The notes beneath the pieces were generated by a model. The model had not been told where the DNA came from. It saw only the letters and a program-made list of their open reading frames with translations, and made no database searches. Shown here piece after piece: positions 22,026-33,604 of a stretch of 64,000 nucleotides of DNA. Position 1 is the first letter of the stretch. Every line of letters starts with the position of its first letter. The DNA is taken from positions 23,234,407 through 23,298,406 of the forward strand of contig OY829539.1 in assembly GCA_963691705.1 (NCBI GenBank), read 5' to 3'. This DNA is from Viola odorata. Lineage: Eukaryota; Streptophyta; Magnoliopsida; Malpighiales; Violaceae. The translations under genes and the position numbers were made by a program.

Positions 22026-22807
22026 AATGCTGGTATAATAAACAAAAAAAAGGAAAAAGAAAAAAAAAACAAAAGGAGGCAGTCGATGAATTAAAAAGAA
22101 TGAAAAGTAAAACAATTGTTGTTCTGTTTCAATTTGCATGATTCTGTCATGGAGCACCTAAATTTTTGGTTTATATAAGCATGGATGTTTGGGGTATTGG
22201 TTAGGCCTCAATAGTAAGGATTCGGAGTTATAAGTTGAATCGTTTAAAGCACTCTGTGTGAGTGAGATAATGGGTTTCCTTGCAAAGTATTCTCTGATTT
22301 TACCTTTACTGTATGTGGGGAATTGTCTCCTGTTTTACCATCTAAATATTTTTATTTGGCCAACGATCAAGAAGAAACGCATCCCCAACAAAGATTTAAG
22401 AATCTAGGCGCTCCGAGTGATCAAAAAGAAGAAAAGCATCACCAGCAAAACCGAAGAACCACCCTTTGCCCTCGCCACGACCAATCAACGAGCACTATTC
22501 ATTGGAAAAGAAAAAACTATCAACTTCCTTGCTTAAATTTGTTGAATCTTCTCTTGATAGGGAAGTTATTTTTATCTTGACAAAATATAGGGGCAAACCT
22601 TAGGGTAGTGTGGGAACACCTTATTATACAACATATATGATTTGATCTCATTATTTTCCCATTTATCAATTGCTTCCTTTTTTCCATCCACTACTGCTTC
22701 GTGTTTGTTTCCTCCCTATTTCCAAGATACAGAAATGCTCCAGTGGAATTTCACACTGCGATCAATCTCCGCCAACAAATCCATCCAAATCCCCAAGATA
22801 TAGGGGC

Positions 22808-23330
22808 AATCCAGTTGTGTTGTGTAGTGACGTGGTCGTCCACATCCAGTTGTGTTGGGTAGTGATGTGGTCACTCACATTTAGTTGTGTCGTGTAGTGA
22901 CGTGGTCACTCACATCCAGTCGTGTTGTGACGACGTGGTCGTCCACATCCAGTTGTCTTGTGTAGTGACGTGGTCACTCACATCCAGTCGTGTTGTGACG
23001 ACGTGGTCGTCCACATCCAGTTGTGTTGTGTAGTGACGTGGTCACTCACATCCAGTTATGTTGTGTGACAACGTGGTCATCCACATCCAGTCGTGTTGGG
23101 TAGTGATGTGGTCACTCACATTCAGTTGTGTCGTGTAGTGACGTGGTCACTCACATCCAGTCGTGTTATGTGACGACGTGGTCGTCCACATCCAGTCGTG
23201 TCGTGTAGTGACGTGGTCACTCACTTCCAGTCGTACTGTGCAACGACGTGGTCATCCACATCCAATCGTGTCGCGTGGTGACGTAGTCACCCACTCTTAG
23301 TCGTGTCGTACGGCGATATGGTCGCCCACC
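22808..23330 (+). repeat. Tandem array 2 of Tat-B, about 37 bp units
   Basis: Roughly 13 copies of a unit containing GTGACGTGGTCACTCACATC then CAGTTGTGTTGTGTA. Two variants alternate (TAGTGACGTGGTCACTCA and GACGACGTGGTCGTCCA), so a higher-order dimer repeat is likely. GTGACGTGGTCAC is itself a near palindrome. Confidence 0.9.
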
Positions 23331-23405
23331 TTCGAAACTTCCCTCACTATCAGAGACATCCTCAAAATATCTGAAATGACCAACGATTTCCCTACATTCA
23401 AGCAA

Positions 23406-23770
23406 AGGTATGTTCTAGACTTTATTTATTTTCTTGCATGTAATTTCCCTCCTCCTAGAGCTTCTTTATTTTCCTGCATGTAATCCCCTCCTCCTAGAGC
23501 GACTTTATTTTCCTGCATGTAATTCCCTCCTCCCAGAGCGACTTTATTTTCTTGCATGTAATTCCCCTCCTCCCAGAGCGACTTTATTTTCCTGCATGTA
23601 ATCCCCTCCTCCCAGAGCGACTTTATTTATTTTCTTGCATATAATTCCCCTCCTCCCAGAGCGAATTTACTTTTTCTTGCATGCAATTTCCTCCTCCCAG
23701 AGCGACTTTATTTATTTTCCTACTTTATTTACTTTCCTGCATGAAAATTCCCTCCTCCCAGAACGACTCT
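23406..23770 (+). repeat. Tandem array 3 of Tat-B, about 45 bp units
   Basis: About eight copies built on ACTTTATTTTCCTGCATGTA and CCCTCCTCCCAGAGCG, with small insertions of TTATT between some copies. Confidence 0.88.
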
Positions 23771-23970
23771 AGTACATGTGTCTTTAAATATTGTAAGCGG
23801 TTTTTCCCCACAACATGTGTCTTTTAAATGTTGTAAGCGGTTCGTCGCCACAACATGTGTCTGTTTAAATGTTGTTAGTGGTTCGTCCCCACAACATGTG
23901 TCCTTTAATGTTGTAAGCGGTTACGTGCCCACAACCTGTGTCTTTCTAGGTCGCGTAAGCAGTTTGTCCC
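23771..23970 (+). repeat. Tandem array 4 of Tat-B, about 43 bp units
   Basis: About five copies of CCCACAACATGTGTCTTTAA with ATGTTGTAAGCGGTTCGT. It follows array 3 directly. ACAACATGT can pair with ACATGTTGT. Confidence 0.85.
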
Positions 23971-24049
23971 CACACACTTTACTTTCCGAACTTTACTTTA
24001 CCTTCTGTCCGCATTTACATTCCTGTAACTTGCATTAAAATTTATGCAT

Positions 24050-24300
24050 TCGGCATTTTCATTTCCTGCACAGAGGTCCGAGAATTGCAGTGTCCCCATT
24101 CGGATCTCAAGTTTACGTTTTCTGCATCGATGTCTGAGAATTGCGGTATCCCCGTTCAGACGTCAAATTACATTTTTCGCACTTTATTATCAGCATAAGG
24201 ACTGCGAGTACTACCCTCACCCATACGTAAAGTTTACTTTTCTGCATCAACGTCAGGACTGCGAGTGCTACCCTCACCCAGACGTGACTTTACTCTTCGC
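24050..24300 (+). repeat. Tandem array 5 of Tat-B, about 60 bp units
   Basis: Four diverged copies built on GTCxGAGAATTGCxGTxTCCC or GGACTGCGAGTxCTACCCTC followed by a TTTACxTTTTCTGCATC block. It ends shortly before the polypurine tract. Confidence 0.75.
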
Positions 24301-24440
24301 ACCAAAATTTACATTTCATCCCACTCCTAGGTAAGTCTACACTTAAATTCTGCATTTTCAAAACCATTGCTGGTTCGAGAGCAACCATCTTTACTACTCA
24401 TCAAAAAATCTCTATTACACTGGATTTTTGATAAGACAGT

Positions 24441-24454
24441 AAAGAGGGGGTAAC
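24441..24454 (+). other. Polypurine tract of Tat-B
   Basis: AAAGAGGGGG followed by TAAC immediately precedes the 3' LTR start. This is the plus-strand primer position of LTR retrotransposons. Confidence 0.75.
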
Positions 24455-26519
24455 TGTTGCTACCTGATTTTGTAATTTTCAAAAATGTTTCTGCATTTCT
24501 TGTCACCAATTTTCTAAAGTCATACTCCCATTTATTTTTGTCAATTTGATGTTTATTTTCACGCCTTATGTCACGTAAATTTTATTTCGTACTTTTTTTG
24601 CATTTTTATCACTTTTCCCGTTCGAACTCGTATCGGTTCCGAGTAAAATTCTCGAAACCAGCGGTCAAACATTTTCGCTCATTAGCTACTTATTTTTTAT
24701 TGTTATTTTAACTCGTGCTATCCCGTTGCGTTTCGTTCAATTTTTACTTTTAGCAATTTTTTATGTTCAAACTTTTGTCACGTTACAAGTGAATTTTTTA
24801 TAGAATTATACAGTGAGCTTTTCATCGCTCACTGTATGCCACTCATTTCAGCGTATTTTATTATAAGTTTTAATCTTTTCGGTTCGAGTTTGTATTCATT
24901 TTCAGGCAAAATTGCTCGTACCGTCAGCTTGAACTGAATAATTAAATAGTAAATCAAGCTCTTCATCTCCACCATTGATCTAGTTGACTTTGAAAGTCTA
25001 ACAAGATCAAGTGGTTGTGGTAATTACCACGTACGCATGCATCCTCTTTATTTGGTTCATGCACGAACCGAGGAAACAAGCTTTCCTCATCTCTTCGTGA
25101 TCAAATCTTGCCTCGATCGTCGTCCCTACACAACCAGCAACTTCGAGCCTCGCCAACAATCCTCAACCACACAACCGTTCCCACCACTACTCGTCGACAC
25201 GCCACCCTCGCTCAATTGACTTACTCGCCTATAAATACCAAGTTCGAGCGATTGGTTGAGGCAGGGATAGAGGAGCCAAGTGAAGAGCTCATGGACTCTA
25301 TCCTCAATTTTTTCCTTTTGTCTATTTATTTTCTGCATTTTTTTATGTTTCATCACTGTTGCTGCGCTCCGCCACTGCCACTGCCGCACTCCGCCACTAC
25401 TGTTGCCGTCGCCTGCTGCCGACGCCGGAGCTGCTGCTGTCGCCGGAGCCGCTGGTCTGCTGTGCTGGTCTGTTGCTCCATGGCTGCTGGTTCCTCTTGT
25501 GTTCAAAGGAAGGAGACGTGGAGGGAGATGATGAATAGTGAGGGCTGCCTAATTTAATTGATGATGAGTCGCGCCATTCCTGGCCCAAATGTTAGGAAAG
25601 AAGGCTTGGCGCACAGTAGCGCCAAGCATGAGGAAAGCTGGGCCGCGAAGGCCCAGCATGAGAAAAGAGAGGGCTTAGCCCTTGGCTGGTGGGCCCAATT
25701 TCTAGTCCCAGTTGGCCTAGTCCAATTTTTCATCCCATCGCGTTTATTTTTCATACTGATTTTTTGTATGCTTGTACTGTTTATTTATTTTTGTACGCTT
25801 GTATGTTTATTTATTTTCATACGCTTTTGCATGTCTAATTATTCTGCTTACGTCTAATCATCAACAAATAATTATTTCGCTTACGTACGATAATTCCGAT
25901 GCTGATTATTCGTATGCTCGTACCATTTAACTAATGATCTTTGCATGCCTTCAAATGCCTAACTAATTATTCTGCTCGCATGTCATTGCTAAATTAATTA
26001 TTTCACTCGCGATAAGTCGTTAAATATTTATCTATTTTTCGACTATCATTTTCCCGAACTAATAATCTCAACCTTGTAGGGCAAATCAATCGACGCCCTT
26101 TACAAGTACGCCTTTCTTACTCTTTCATTTACTTCATGCTTTTCCTGCACATATGCGTGTATACATGAACATTTAAAATTGTTATAACTTTAATTTATCC
26201 GTTGGGGATGATCACTTAAATTAGGACTTTTTATTTTTAAACATGATAAAACACCTCTTTCTCCGGTAACCTTTTTAGGATGTGACTCGGGTGCCTAACA
26301 CCTTCCCGAGTCCATAATACGACCTCGAACCATCGTTCTCGGGTTTAGACCCATTTTGCCGTAGCATTTTGTTTTTTTTGCAATGACTTTAGGTTCCCTA
26401 AACCTATCAACAAAATTAGGGTGGCGACTTCATTGCATTATGTGAGATGAGTCCAATTTCATCTCACATCTCGTCCCAAATTTGCGTCACGCAAATAAAA
26501 CCAAAAAAGGGGTGCGACA
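24455..26519 (+). repeat. 3' LTR of Tat-B (about 2.07 kb)
   Basis: Starts TGTTGCTACCTGATTTTG after the polypurine tract and ends GGGGTGCGACA. Positions 25885-26519 align with the partial 5' LTR. A TATA box lies at 25230. The GC-rich stretch 25350-25480 and its long open frames on both strands are LTR sequence, not a gene. The right flank is Athila-C LTR sequence. Confidence 0.87.
25230..25237 (+). promoter_or_regulatory. TATA box of the Tat-B LTR
   Basis: TATAAATA in the context CTCGCCTATAAATACCAAG, about 775 bases into the LTR. Confidence 0.6.
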
Positions 26520-27465
26520 ACCGTTTACCCCTAGACAAAAGACCTCTCGCGATGACTTTCACTAGGTGTCTACTATTATCTCAAGGATTCATGTCAGTTA
26601 TAACCAAGAGAATGACATTACTCATGCAGAAATGAAAACAGTTGATCATGCCCTAGACATTTCTAGATGGGCATGAGATTAAAACGATAAACAACCATAT
26701 GCAACAAGAGAATATATTAAGCATGCATTAGGCCTCTTAACCGAACCTTACAGCCCTTGAAACACCATTTACTAAGAGGATGGTATTTAGCTACTCATAC
26801 TATAATATAAACAGTAGATAATAATAATCATTCAACAAAGAGAATAAAAGGAAATGGATTAGAAGGAACCGAAGGATTAATTAATAATCAAAGGAGGAAA
26901 GCTTGCCCCTTTACAAACCGGCGGTTGCTTCAAATACCAAGAGAATAAGACCCCTAAGAATTAGGGTAGAAGATGAAGTGATGTAAAATATCCTAGGACA
27001 GTCGTCCTTACAAAAACCCTAAAACTAAGCTTATATAGGCTAAAACTAGCTAGGGGACAAAATAGCTAAGGGGAGAGAGAAGCAATGGGGAATTGACAGC
27101 ACATGTCCTTTCAAAGGAATATTCTAGATCTCTGGCGCGCCTGGCATCTTCTAGAAGCGCATGGAATCCCGTGCGGATATTTGAAGATGCTTCTCTTTGG
27201 TTTTCGCTTGAGAGAAGAAATAGACGTATCGTGGGTGAGAGACAGCTCACTGGTATGGTTAGCGTCGAGGGCTCGACGACAATCTGATCTTCTAGGCCTT
27301 GAAGCTGGAAATCCTCAGAATCACTCCAAAAATGCTTCTTTTCGATCTTTTCCTTCTATTTGTACTGATCTGCAATAAAGAGAGAAATAAGGGTCAAATA
27401 GCAGAATCATGCCCCCGAAAGGGCTAGAAAAGAAGATAAAATTGAGACCTTGAAACGTGCTATCA
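26520..27465 (-). repeat. 3' LTR of Athila-C, 5' portion
   Basis: Minus-strand start TGATAGCACGTTTCAAGG at 27465 just after a polypurine tract. It begins with the same TGATAG as other Athila LTRs here. The rest was displaced by the Tat-B insertion at 26519/26520, so its far end is outside the window. Confidence 0.72.
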
Positions 27466-27480
27466 AACATCCCCACACTG
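27466..27480 (-). other. Polypurine tract of Athila-C
   Basis: Minus-strand CAGTGTGGGGATGTT directly precedes the LTR start. GTGTGGGGA-type tracts are usual in Athila elements; similar tracts occur at 29027-29040 and 28310-28325. Confidence 0.65.
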
Positions 27481-29090
27481 CCCCAATGCTCGCCCTCGAG
27501 CATTAGCAAAATTGGAAAACTACCTCATGCAATAACATACATCTTCAACCCCCCAACACACAAAATAGGCATGACATCCGACAAACTGCACCCGATCAAA
27601 ACATATTCAGACCTAGAAAAGCACCTGCATATGGCTGATAGGATAACGACCCTACCAACCAAACTTTCCCAGACCAAGCCTATTCACCAGCAGTCCTCAC
27701 CTAGATATGTGTTTGCACTCTCACTCTCAACAAAATATGTGTTTAGGCTATCACTCAAGAATGAAAATAACACAACACAGGCAGAGTTTGCACGTCAATC
27801 CAAGTACTGTAGGTCACATGCGAGGGCAATCTAACGATCAAAGATGACTTTGCAAAAAGAAAAGAGAAAAGGAAAGATGAAAGAAACAGAAATAGAGGGA
27901 AAGAGGAGGAAAAGAGAAGAAAATAAAAGAAAAGGAGCAGAAAACAAATCTAGGGGAAGAATTCCTTGGCCTGAAAGAAGGCGAGACAGTGAGCAACACT
28001 TTCTGAAGAAGGATGATCGCTTCGGCTTTCTTTAGTGGGTGGGGAAATCTCTTGCTGTTTCGAGGGCTCGAATGGTTGCCTTCTGTTATGCCTGTTTTGC
28101 TTTCATTCGAAATTTTTTATTTTTTTATATTTTTTTATTTGTATTTTTTTAGAAGGAGAAAAAGCAGAGCAGGCATTTAATTCTTTTTCTTTTTCAGCTC
28201 GGGAATTGTATCAGCATTCAATTTTCTCTTTTTCTGAACTGGAGGTGGAGTCGGCAGAGCTTTAAATACAACTTGAGGCGTTTGATTTCGAGGCCTTGGA
28301 AATCTGATTTACTTCCCCACACTTGAGTTTTGGTGTGGTGAGGAAGTAATGTTGCGTTGCTGTTGTGGCCTCGATCTTTGATTTCTGCACTCACTCTTTC
28401 GTGCCCTTGATGATGTTTTCTCTCCACACTTATCTTCTTCGGGATCTAGCCCTTGCCTTTTTGTGATGAAGAGTGTTACTCACCTGCCAAGGAAGAGACA
28501 AAGAAAGGGAGCAGGTGGTTTAGAAGTAAATAGATAATGGGAGTCGAGGGCATGAAAAAGGAAAGAGGAGAAGATGGAGAAAGAGAGGCAACAGATGAAA
28601 AATAAAGATAAGAAAATTTTGCAAAGTTTCTCGTCGTTTCGCTGCTTTCCCTCGTCTAATGGTGCCTATACCCAGGGATATTATGCAAACCTAGACAGTG
28701 CCTAGTCAAGCATTTCACTCAAGAATATAAGGCATGAAGCTCGAAGTGCTCACGGGTTCAATTTTTGACTACTGGTGTCTAGGGCAAGATTGGATATAAG
28801 GGCTACAAGTCTAGATATGTATGGTCAGGCATAGATGCGATGACTGACATGTTTCTCTTATGCATCAAGAGTTAAAAATGCATGTCGATTATGAGGGTTT
28901 GAAAATCAGGCAGTGGGAAAATTTCCTAGCAAAGCTTAAATCCGAAAATTTTGAAAAATCCAAAAAACATGCAATCATGCAACAAACGGAAAATAAACAT
29001 GCAAACAGACACATAAATAAATCCCTCCCCACACTTAGGCAGCGCATTGTGCTCAATGCGGGAAGGGCACACAAAGGAGTTCATGAAAAA
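27481..29090 (-). other. 3' untranslated region of Athila-C
   Basis: No convincing gene. It contains purine-rich low-complexity DNA at 27850-27960 and 28490-28620, and extra polypurine-tract-like motifs (CCTAAGTGTGGGGAGGG on the minus strand at 29027-29043, and CAAGTGTGGGGAAG near 28315). Confidence 0.6.
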
Positions 29091-29908
29091 TTAAAGGAGT
29101 ACAGTACGAGATAATGTAAAATTATTCCGAGGGGGGTTCATTGGGGTGGGAGCTTTTGCCTGGCAGAATCGTATCTGTGCTAGGTCATAAACAAGCGTAG
29201 GAGTCGAGGGCTTGACTACTGCTGATACTTCGAGGGTTCGCCTTGATGTCTCCACTTGGGTTGGGTTGGCAGATGAGGACCGGGGTCTTGACAAATCCGG
29301 GTAGCTGAAGTCGCTGCCAGACTTGCCGAAGACCTTCTCCGCAGCAGGAGTACAACCTATAGAAAAACTCAGCACACCTTGTGAGATACATAAATGGCCC
29401 ATACCATCTAAGGTACGAAGATCTAGATCTTTGAATGCTAGGGGCTCAGATAGGTTGCTAGCATACAGGTCTAGATTACGCAATATAACAGCAAGCAAAG
29501 AGATAAGGGAGCCAAAAATGGGGCCTCGAGAGCCATTTTGAACATGCAGAATACCCGAGGCAACCCAAAATCCTAAGTTAACCCTACGCTTATGCTTCAT
29601 ACACCATAAAAAGAAAAGTTCTTGTAATGACAACTGGCCCGAGGATCCAAATCGACCCGAGTAAGTGAGGGCTAGATATCGGTGCACAATACGCAAGGCA
29701 GGATCAACAATTTCGCGGGTTTTACTAGACTTAGGGTCAAACTTTGCATTTGGGTCATTAGTGAGCTCACGAAACGCAATAGTAGCATCAAAAACACCAG
29801 GAATCACAGCTAAATCATTTTTGTAGAGGGCAAAATTTAACTCATAAGGCTTAACAAAATCAAGCAAACAATTTAACTCATTAAGGGATAGTTGTTCCCA
29901 TTTGTTAG
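29091..29908 (-). pseudogene. Athila-C env-like ORF, C-terminal part
   Basis: About 270 open codons with NKWEQLSLNELNCLLDFV, IVDPALRIVHRYLALTYSGR and LSLQELFFLWCMKHKRRVN, a region I recognise from the Athila ORF family (Pfam ATHILA, PF03078). It ends at a stop at 29091. It was separated from its upstream half by the solo LTR at 29909-31250; the reading frame agrees on both sides once the LTR and duplication are discounted. Function in Athila is unproven; it occupies the env position. No clear signal peptide or membrane segment is visible here. Confidence 0.8.
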
Positions 29909-31250
29909 TGATAGAACATTTTATATGCATAATTCTTCCCTCTTTTATATGCCCTTTTAGATCTTGATGCTACTTATGGTGCTATGTTTCCTTACTTTTC
30001 ACAGATCTTGGCTTTTTAGAGGGAAATACAAAAGAGGAACATTTTCTATCACTTTCTGGAAGGAATTGAGTAGCTAGGTCGTGCAGTTGGATGTTCGCAG
30101 AAGGCAGTGCTGTCCTAGCGAGAAAAGGAAACTGTCGCAAAGAAGGAAATACCAGATTTGCTCATTAATTCCTCCGAGAATCCCAATCTCAGTAGAAGAC
30201 CATTGAGGAATATAATTCTAGTCGGATTAGGAGTTTTATTTGTAATAAACTATAAATACTTTTAGTAATTAGGTTTTAAGGATCTCTTCCTTTTTAGCTG
30301 TTGCGCTACTTCTGCCGCTGGTATTCTTGTTCTCCCTTTCAATAAACCGGAGCTTTGCTCCGGCTGGTAATAAATAGGACTTCTTCTTCTTCACTCCTTC
30401 TATTTAATTATGCAATTTAATTATTTATTTACTTTTACTTTTAATATGAGCGACTAATTCTCCCGTTCTTGGTAAGAATCGATTGAAGGTTGCAAGGGAA
30501 GCCGTGAGGTCAAATTGTGCTTCATATATTTTGGGCTAATATCTATCTTATTTAATATTTAATTGTCAAGTTGTCTAGTGTTAATTACAAGCTTGATCAA
30601 CTAGTAATCAAAACTAGGGAATTATAATCATCTCTGTTGTTATACCTAACGCGAAGCTGTATGGTAAAGTAGATAACCATTCTGGAAGTAATCGGGATCC
30701 TGGTCTCCTCCAGTTGGATTAGACGGATAGTTAGGGCAGAGCCTCGAGCGCACTGAGTGTGTCGCCCTAGACGCGTCTTACCTCTCCTTCATGGACAACC
30801 AAGTATTGTCTCTATAAGCGTACCTTGGATGACGGCGGACTGTCAAGGTTACCCCATAAGCGTACCTTAGGGTAGCTTCTCTTATGAAGGTAAGCAGGGC
30901 CCTAAGCGTACCTGGCCCCCATAGCGTGTCTATCGGCTCGTGATAGATGATACTTGCACCAATGACCGGCTGACCATAATTGCAACCGGATATAGATTCT
31001 TACTGGTAATCTTCTCTTTATTGATTTATTATCTTCTTTAAGTTTCTTTATTACTATTTTAGGTAATTGATAGTCAAACAACCATTCAAAACCCCTCTTT
31101 GTTACTTTTCTGTTTGGATTTCTTTGTTTTGTGAATTGATCAGAGTGTTAACCCTAAATCCCTGTGTTCGACCCTATTGCCACTATACACAAGTTATTGT
31201 GCTTGGCTGCAGGTTTTCTTATTATTTTTGACGGGTTCGACAACCGATCA
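29909..31250 (+). repeat. Solo LTR of an Athila-type element inserted in the env-like ORF
   Basis: Plus-strand ends TGATAGAACATTTTATATG and GTTCGACAACCGATCA. Flanks are GTTAG (29904-29908) and ATTAG (31251-31255), a target duplication with one mismatch. No internal element sequence or primer site follows, so it is a solo LTR left by LTR-LTR recombination. The body resembles the Athila-F 5' LTR (AAGCGTACCTTGG repeats, CTCCGGCTGGT). A TATA box TATAAATA is at 30251-30258. AAGCGTACCTxGG occurs three times at about 30817-30912. Confidence 0.87.
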
Positions 31251-32418
31251 ATTAGCTAATCTGAAATTGACTAAACCAGGGGTGGAAGGATTGGGACCAA
31301 ATTTGCCCTTAGGCTTAAAGCTATCAGATTTTACCCAAAAAGTGGTGAAGAACTCGAGTGAGAGTTCAACAAAGGTTGGGTGTTCTAAAAAGAATAGTGG
31401 TTCCCAACCGATATTAGCAACAAACTCTCAAACTCGAGATTCGATGCCCATCCTGGGCAAAAATTCCAGATTTAGGCGCGCACAGGAGCTAACGCCTTTG
31501 GAGTTCAACTGATGCAGTTTATCAATATAGGGCTTGTCGTTAAAAACTAACCAATCATGCAAAATAGAAAGGTCAGATGTCACCTGGGTGTTGTTCAATC
31601 GAGGGGCAGAAGGGAGAGTTGGCGTCTGGGCTCGACAGCTGAGGTGTCGGGACCTTGAGCTTTTTTGGAGGTCGGGGCCTTGACCTTCCTGGAGGATGGC
31701 AACTTTCTTTTCTAGTCCACTGACGTTTCTTCTACTGGTGGCTCTGCTCTGGCCGGAGTCTTCGCTTTGCCCATCTTCACCGCCGATTTAGCTGCAGCCT
31801 CCTTCTCTCTTTTCTTCTCAGCGGCTTCTTTCTCCGCTACTCTCTAGGCCTCGAGAGCCTCAGCATCATCATCTTCTTCTTCATCAACTTCACCGCTCTC
31901 TCCAGTACCCCCCTCTTTGCCAGTGGCGGTTTGATCGACTTCCTCCTCCTCTGCGCCGACGGCCTCCTCATCCTCATGCTCGGATTCGGAGACAAGGTTG
32001 TCCTTGAGGACTTCCTTCACTGAGAGGTTGGGCTCGAGGGCCAGAAAATCATCAATGGCAGCATCCAACGGGAGCTTCCTAGCTGCTGGCGACGCCTTTT
32101 TGGGGGCGGCCTTGGTTTGAGGCTTGGCGGCCGAAGATCCAGGAGGGAGCTTGACCACGCGGCCGGATCTGCTCGTGATCGAAGTTGGTGGGATGGAGCC
32201 GGTGATTTCGAGGTCAGCGTCATCCGGGTCTTTGGATCCAGAGTGTGTAGACGGCGCTGGGGGCTGTGGAATGGGGGCGCAATGGGTGGAGGGAGGAGTG
32301 GCTGTTTTGAAGGAGGTAGGATGGAGGTAGATTTTGATTTTGATGGAGCCGGGCTTTCAGGGCTCTCAGGTTGTGGTCCTGAACAAAGATTTTTGATGGG
32401 TTTCTTGGTCTTAGCCAT
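31251..32418 (-). pseudogene. Athila-C env-like ORF, N-terminal and middle part
   Basis: Starts MAKTKKPIKNL at 32418, a typical basic start for this ORF, then a Pro/Ser-rich segment, a Lys/Pro segment, a strongly acidic stretch (about 31850-31990; EDEEAVGAEEEEVDQ), and finally a conserved block reading DWLVFNDKPYIDKLHQLN, LNLEFLPRMGIESRV and FVELSLEFFTTFWV (31550-31330). A frameshift near 32220 and several stops break it. It continues in 29091-29908. Confidence 0.78.
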
Positions 32419-32901
32419 GGCTGATGGTGATGGGGGAGAACAGTGGTGAATGAGATGTTTGATAGAGATGGTGAGTACTTGGTGTTTGAGAGAGAGTGTG
32501 TTTTGTTGTTGTGAAGAGAGTAAGGACGAAGAAGGAGCGTGGGAAAGAGAAAAGGGGTTGACGCGGGCATTAAATGGCGCAACTTTTTCATTAATGAGGG
32601 TCACTTTTCTGTCCCTTTGTCAGACGATGTGGCACCTTGGGCTTGAAGAATAGCAGCCCGTGCGTATCCCAACCACCTAAAAAGGAGAAAAACTTTTCAA
32701 AATTTAAAAAGGAGGGTAGTTAAATAGGATAATGACAAAAGGAGAGAATAAAGGCTAATGATAACTAATAAAAAGGAATAAAATCGTCTAGGAAAGGGAA
32801 AGGTTAGATTTAAAGGAGAAAACCAAGGGATAAAACACGGAAATAAAACGCCTCCAATGGGGCCTGTTTAAGCGTCGGGGCCTCGATGTTGTTCTGCTGA
32901 T
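32419..32901 (-). other. Spacer between integrase and env-like ORF of Athila-C
   Basis: About 480 bases with AT-rich, purine-rich sequence at 32660-32850. No gene seen. Confidence 0.55.
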
Positions 32902-33604
32902 CTAGGTCTCAATAGGTGGAGGGTCCACCATCATTTCTTCCACGATTGAGGGCTTGAATCCTTCGTAGAAGGGTTTTAGCCTGTGGTCGTTGACTTTGAA
33001 AATCATTCCAGCCTTTGGGTTTTGAATTTCCACTGCACCATGGTCATAAACTGTCGTGACCATGAAAGGTCCTGTCCATTTAGACTTGAGCTTTCCCGCA
33101 AACAATCGCAAACGAGAGTTCTATAATAACACTTTCTGACCAACAACAAAAGATTTGGGGCGAAGATGCTTATCGTGGTAAGCTTTGGTCTTTCCCTTGT
33201 AGAGCAAGGCATTTTCATAAGCATCATCTCGCAATTCGTCCAATTCATGGATCTGTAAGCGTCTGTGCTGACCAGCCTGCCCTAGATCCGTGTTTACTTT
33301 CCGAATGGCCCAGAAAGCCTTGTGCTCTATCTCAACTGGGAGATGGCATGGCTTGCCATACACGAGTCTGTATGGTGTAATACCAATAGGGGTCTTGAAA
33401 GCTGTCTGATAAACCCATAAGGCATCGTCTAACTTTAGACTCCAATCCCGAAAGGATTGGTTGACTATTTTCTCCAAAATGGCCTTGATCTCATGATTGG
33501 ACACTTTAGCTTGACCATTGGTCTGAGGGTGATATGTTGTGGAAGTTCTATGGTAGACTCCATTCTTGTTCAGAAATGTGGACACGATACGGTTGCGAAA
33601 GTGG
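32902..33604 (-). pseudogene. Athila-C integrase, C-terminal part
   Basis: Motifs [19 protein letters not shown] (end of the catalytic core with the last acidic residue replaced: QAKVSN has K where the DDE Glu is expected), [40 protein letters not shown] and the GPY/F-type module [20 protein letters not shown]. One in-frame TAG (33123-33121) splits it. Upstream integrase, RNase H and RT are missing because element D begins at about 33605. Integrase joins element DNA to the chromosome; this copy is dead. Confidence 0.86.

Larger units (their letters stand above)
16012..26519 (+). mobile_element. Tat-B: Ogre/Tat-lineage LTR retrotransposon without recognisable pol
   Basis: Visible parts: the 3' end of the 5' LTR (16012-16671), a Tat-type primer site, a degenerate-repeat leader, a degraded gag (17958-19620), a long interior without identifiable pol, five tandem arrays, a polypurine tract and the 3' LTR (24455-26519). 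Gag resembles that of the Ogre-like element at the left (ADMCMV, PDRSDLQN, SRISPPLSYKEL, YPKWYDLNTRCEY). About 30 differences in the first 560 aligned LTR positions by eye suggest it is clearly older than element G. It is a non-autonomous or decayed copy. Confidence 0.82.
26520..33604 (-). mobile_element. Athila-C: Athila-type retrotransposon, 3' half, interrupted
   Basis: Minus-strand order: integrase C-terminus (33604-32902), spacer, env-like ORF start (32418), env-like ORF end (29091), 3' untranslated region, polypurine tract, 3' LTR (27465 down). It is cut on the left by Tat-B (inside its LTR), on the right by element D (inside integrase), and split by a solo LTR at 29909-31250. It is the oldest layer visible. 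Confidence 0.83.

Noticed and set aside
25108..25588. GC-rich open frames on both strands (Pro, Ala, Arg, Ser-rich)
   Set aside because: They lie inside the Tat-B 3' LTR just after its TATA box; codon pattern comes from CCGCTGCCGC-type simple sequence.
27093..27378. Overlapping plus and minus open frames
   Set aside because: They lie in the Athila-C LTR and have no recognisable content.
27844..28035. Lys/Glu-rich open frame of 63 codons
   Set aside because: Low-complexity purine-rich DNA in the Athila-C 3' region; no domain and no homologous frame.
26520..33604. Possible host gene between the two arms
   Set aside because: All readable coding sequence there is Athila integrase or env-like ORF; no exon-like non-transposon sequence seen.
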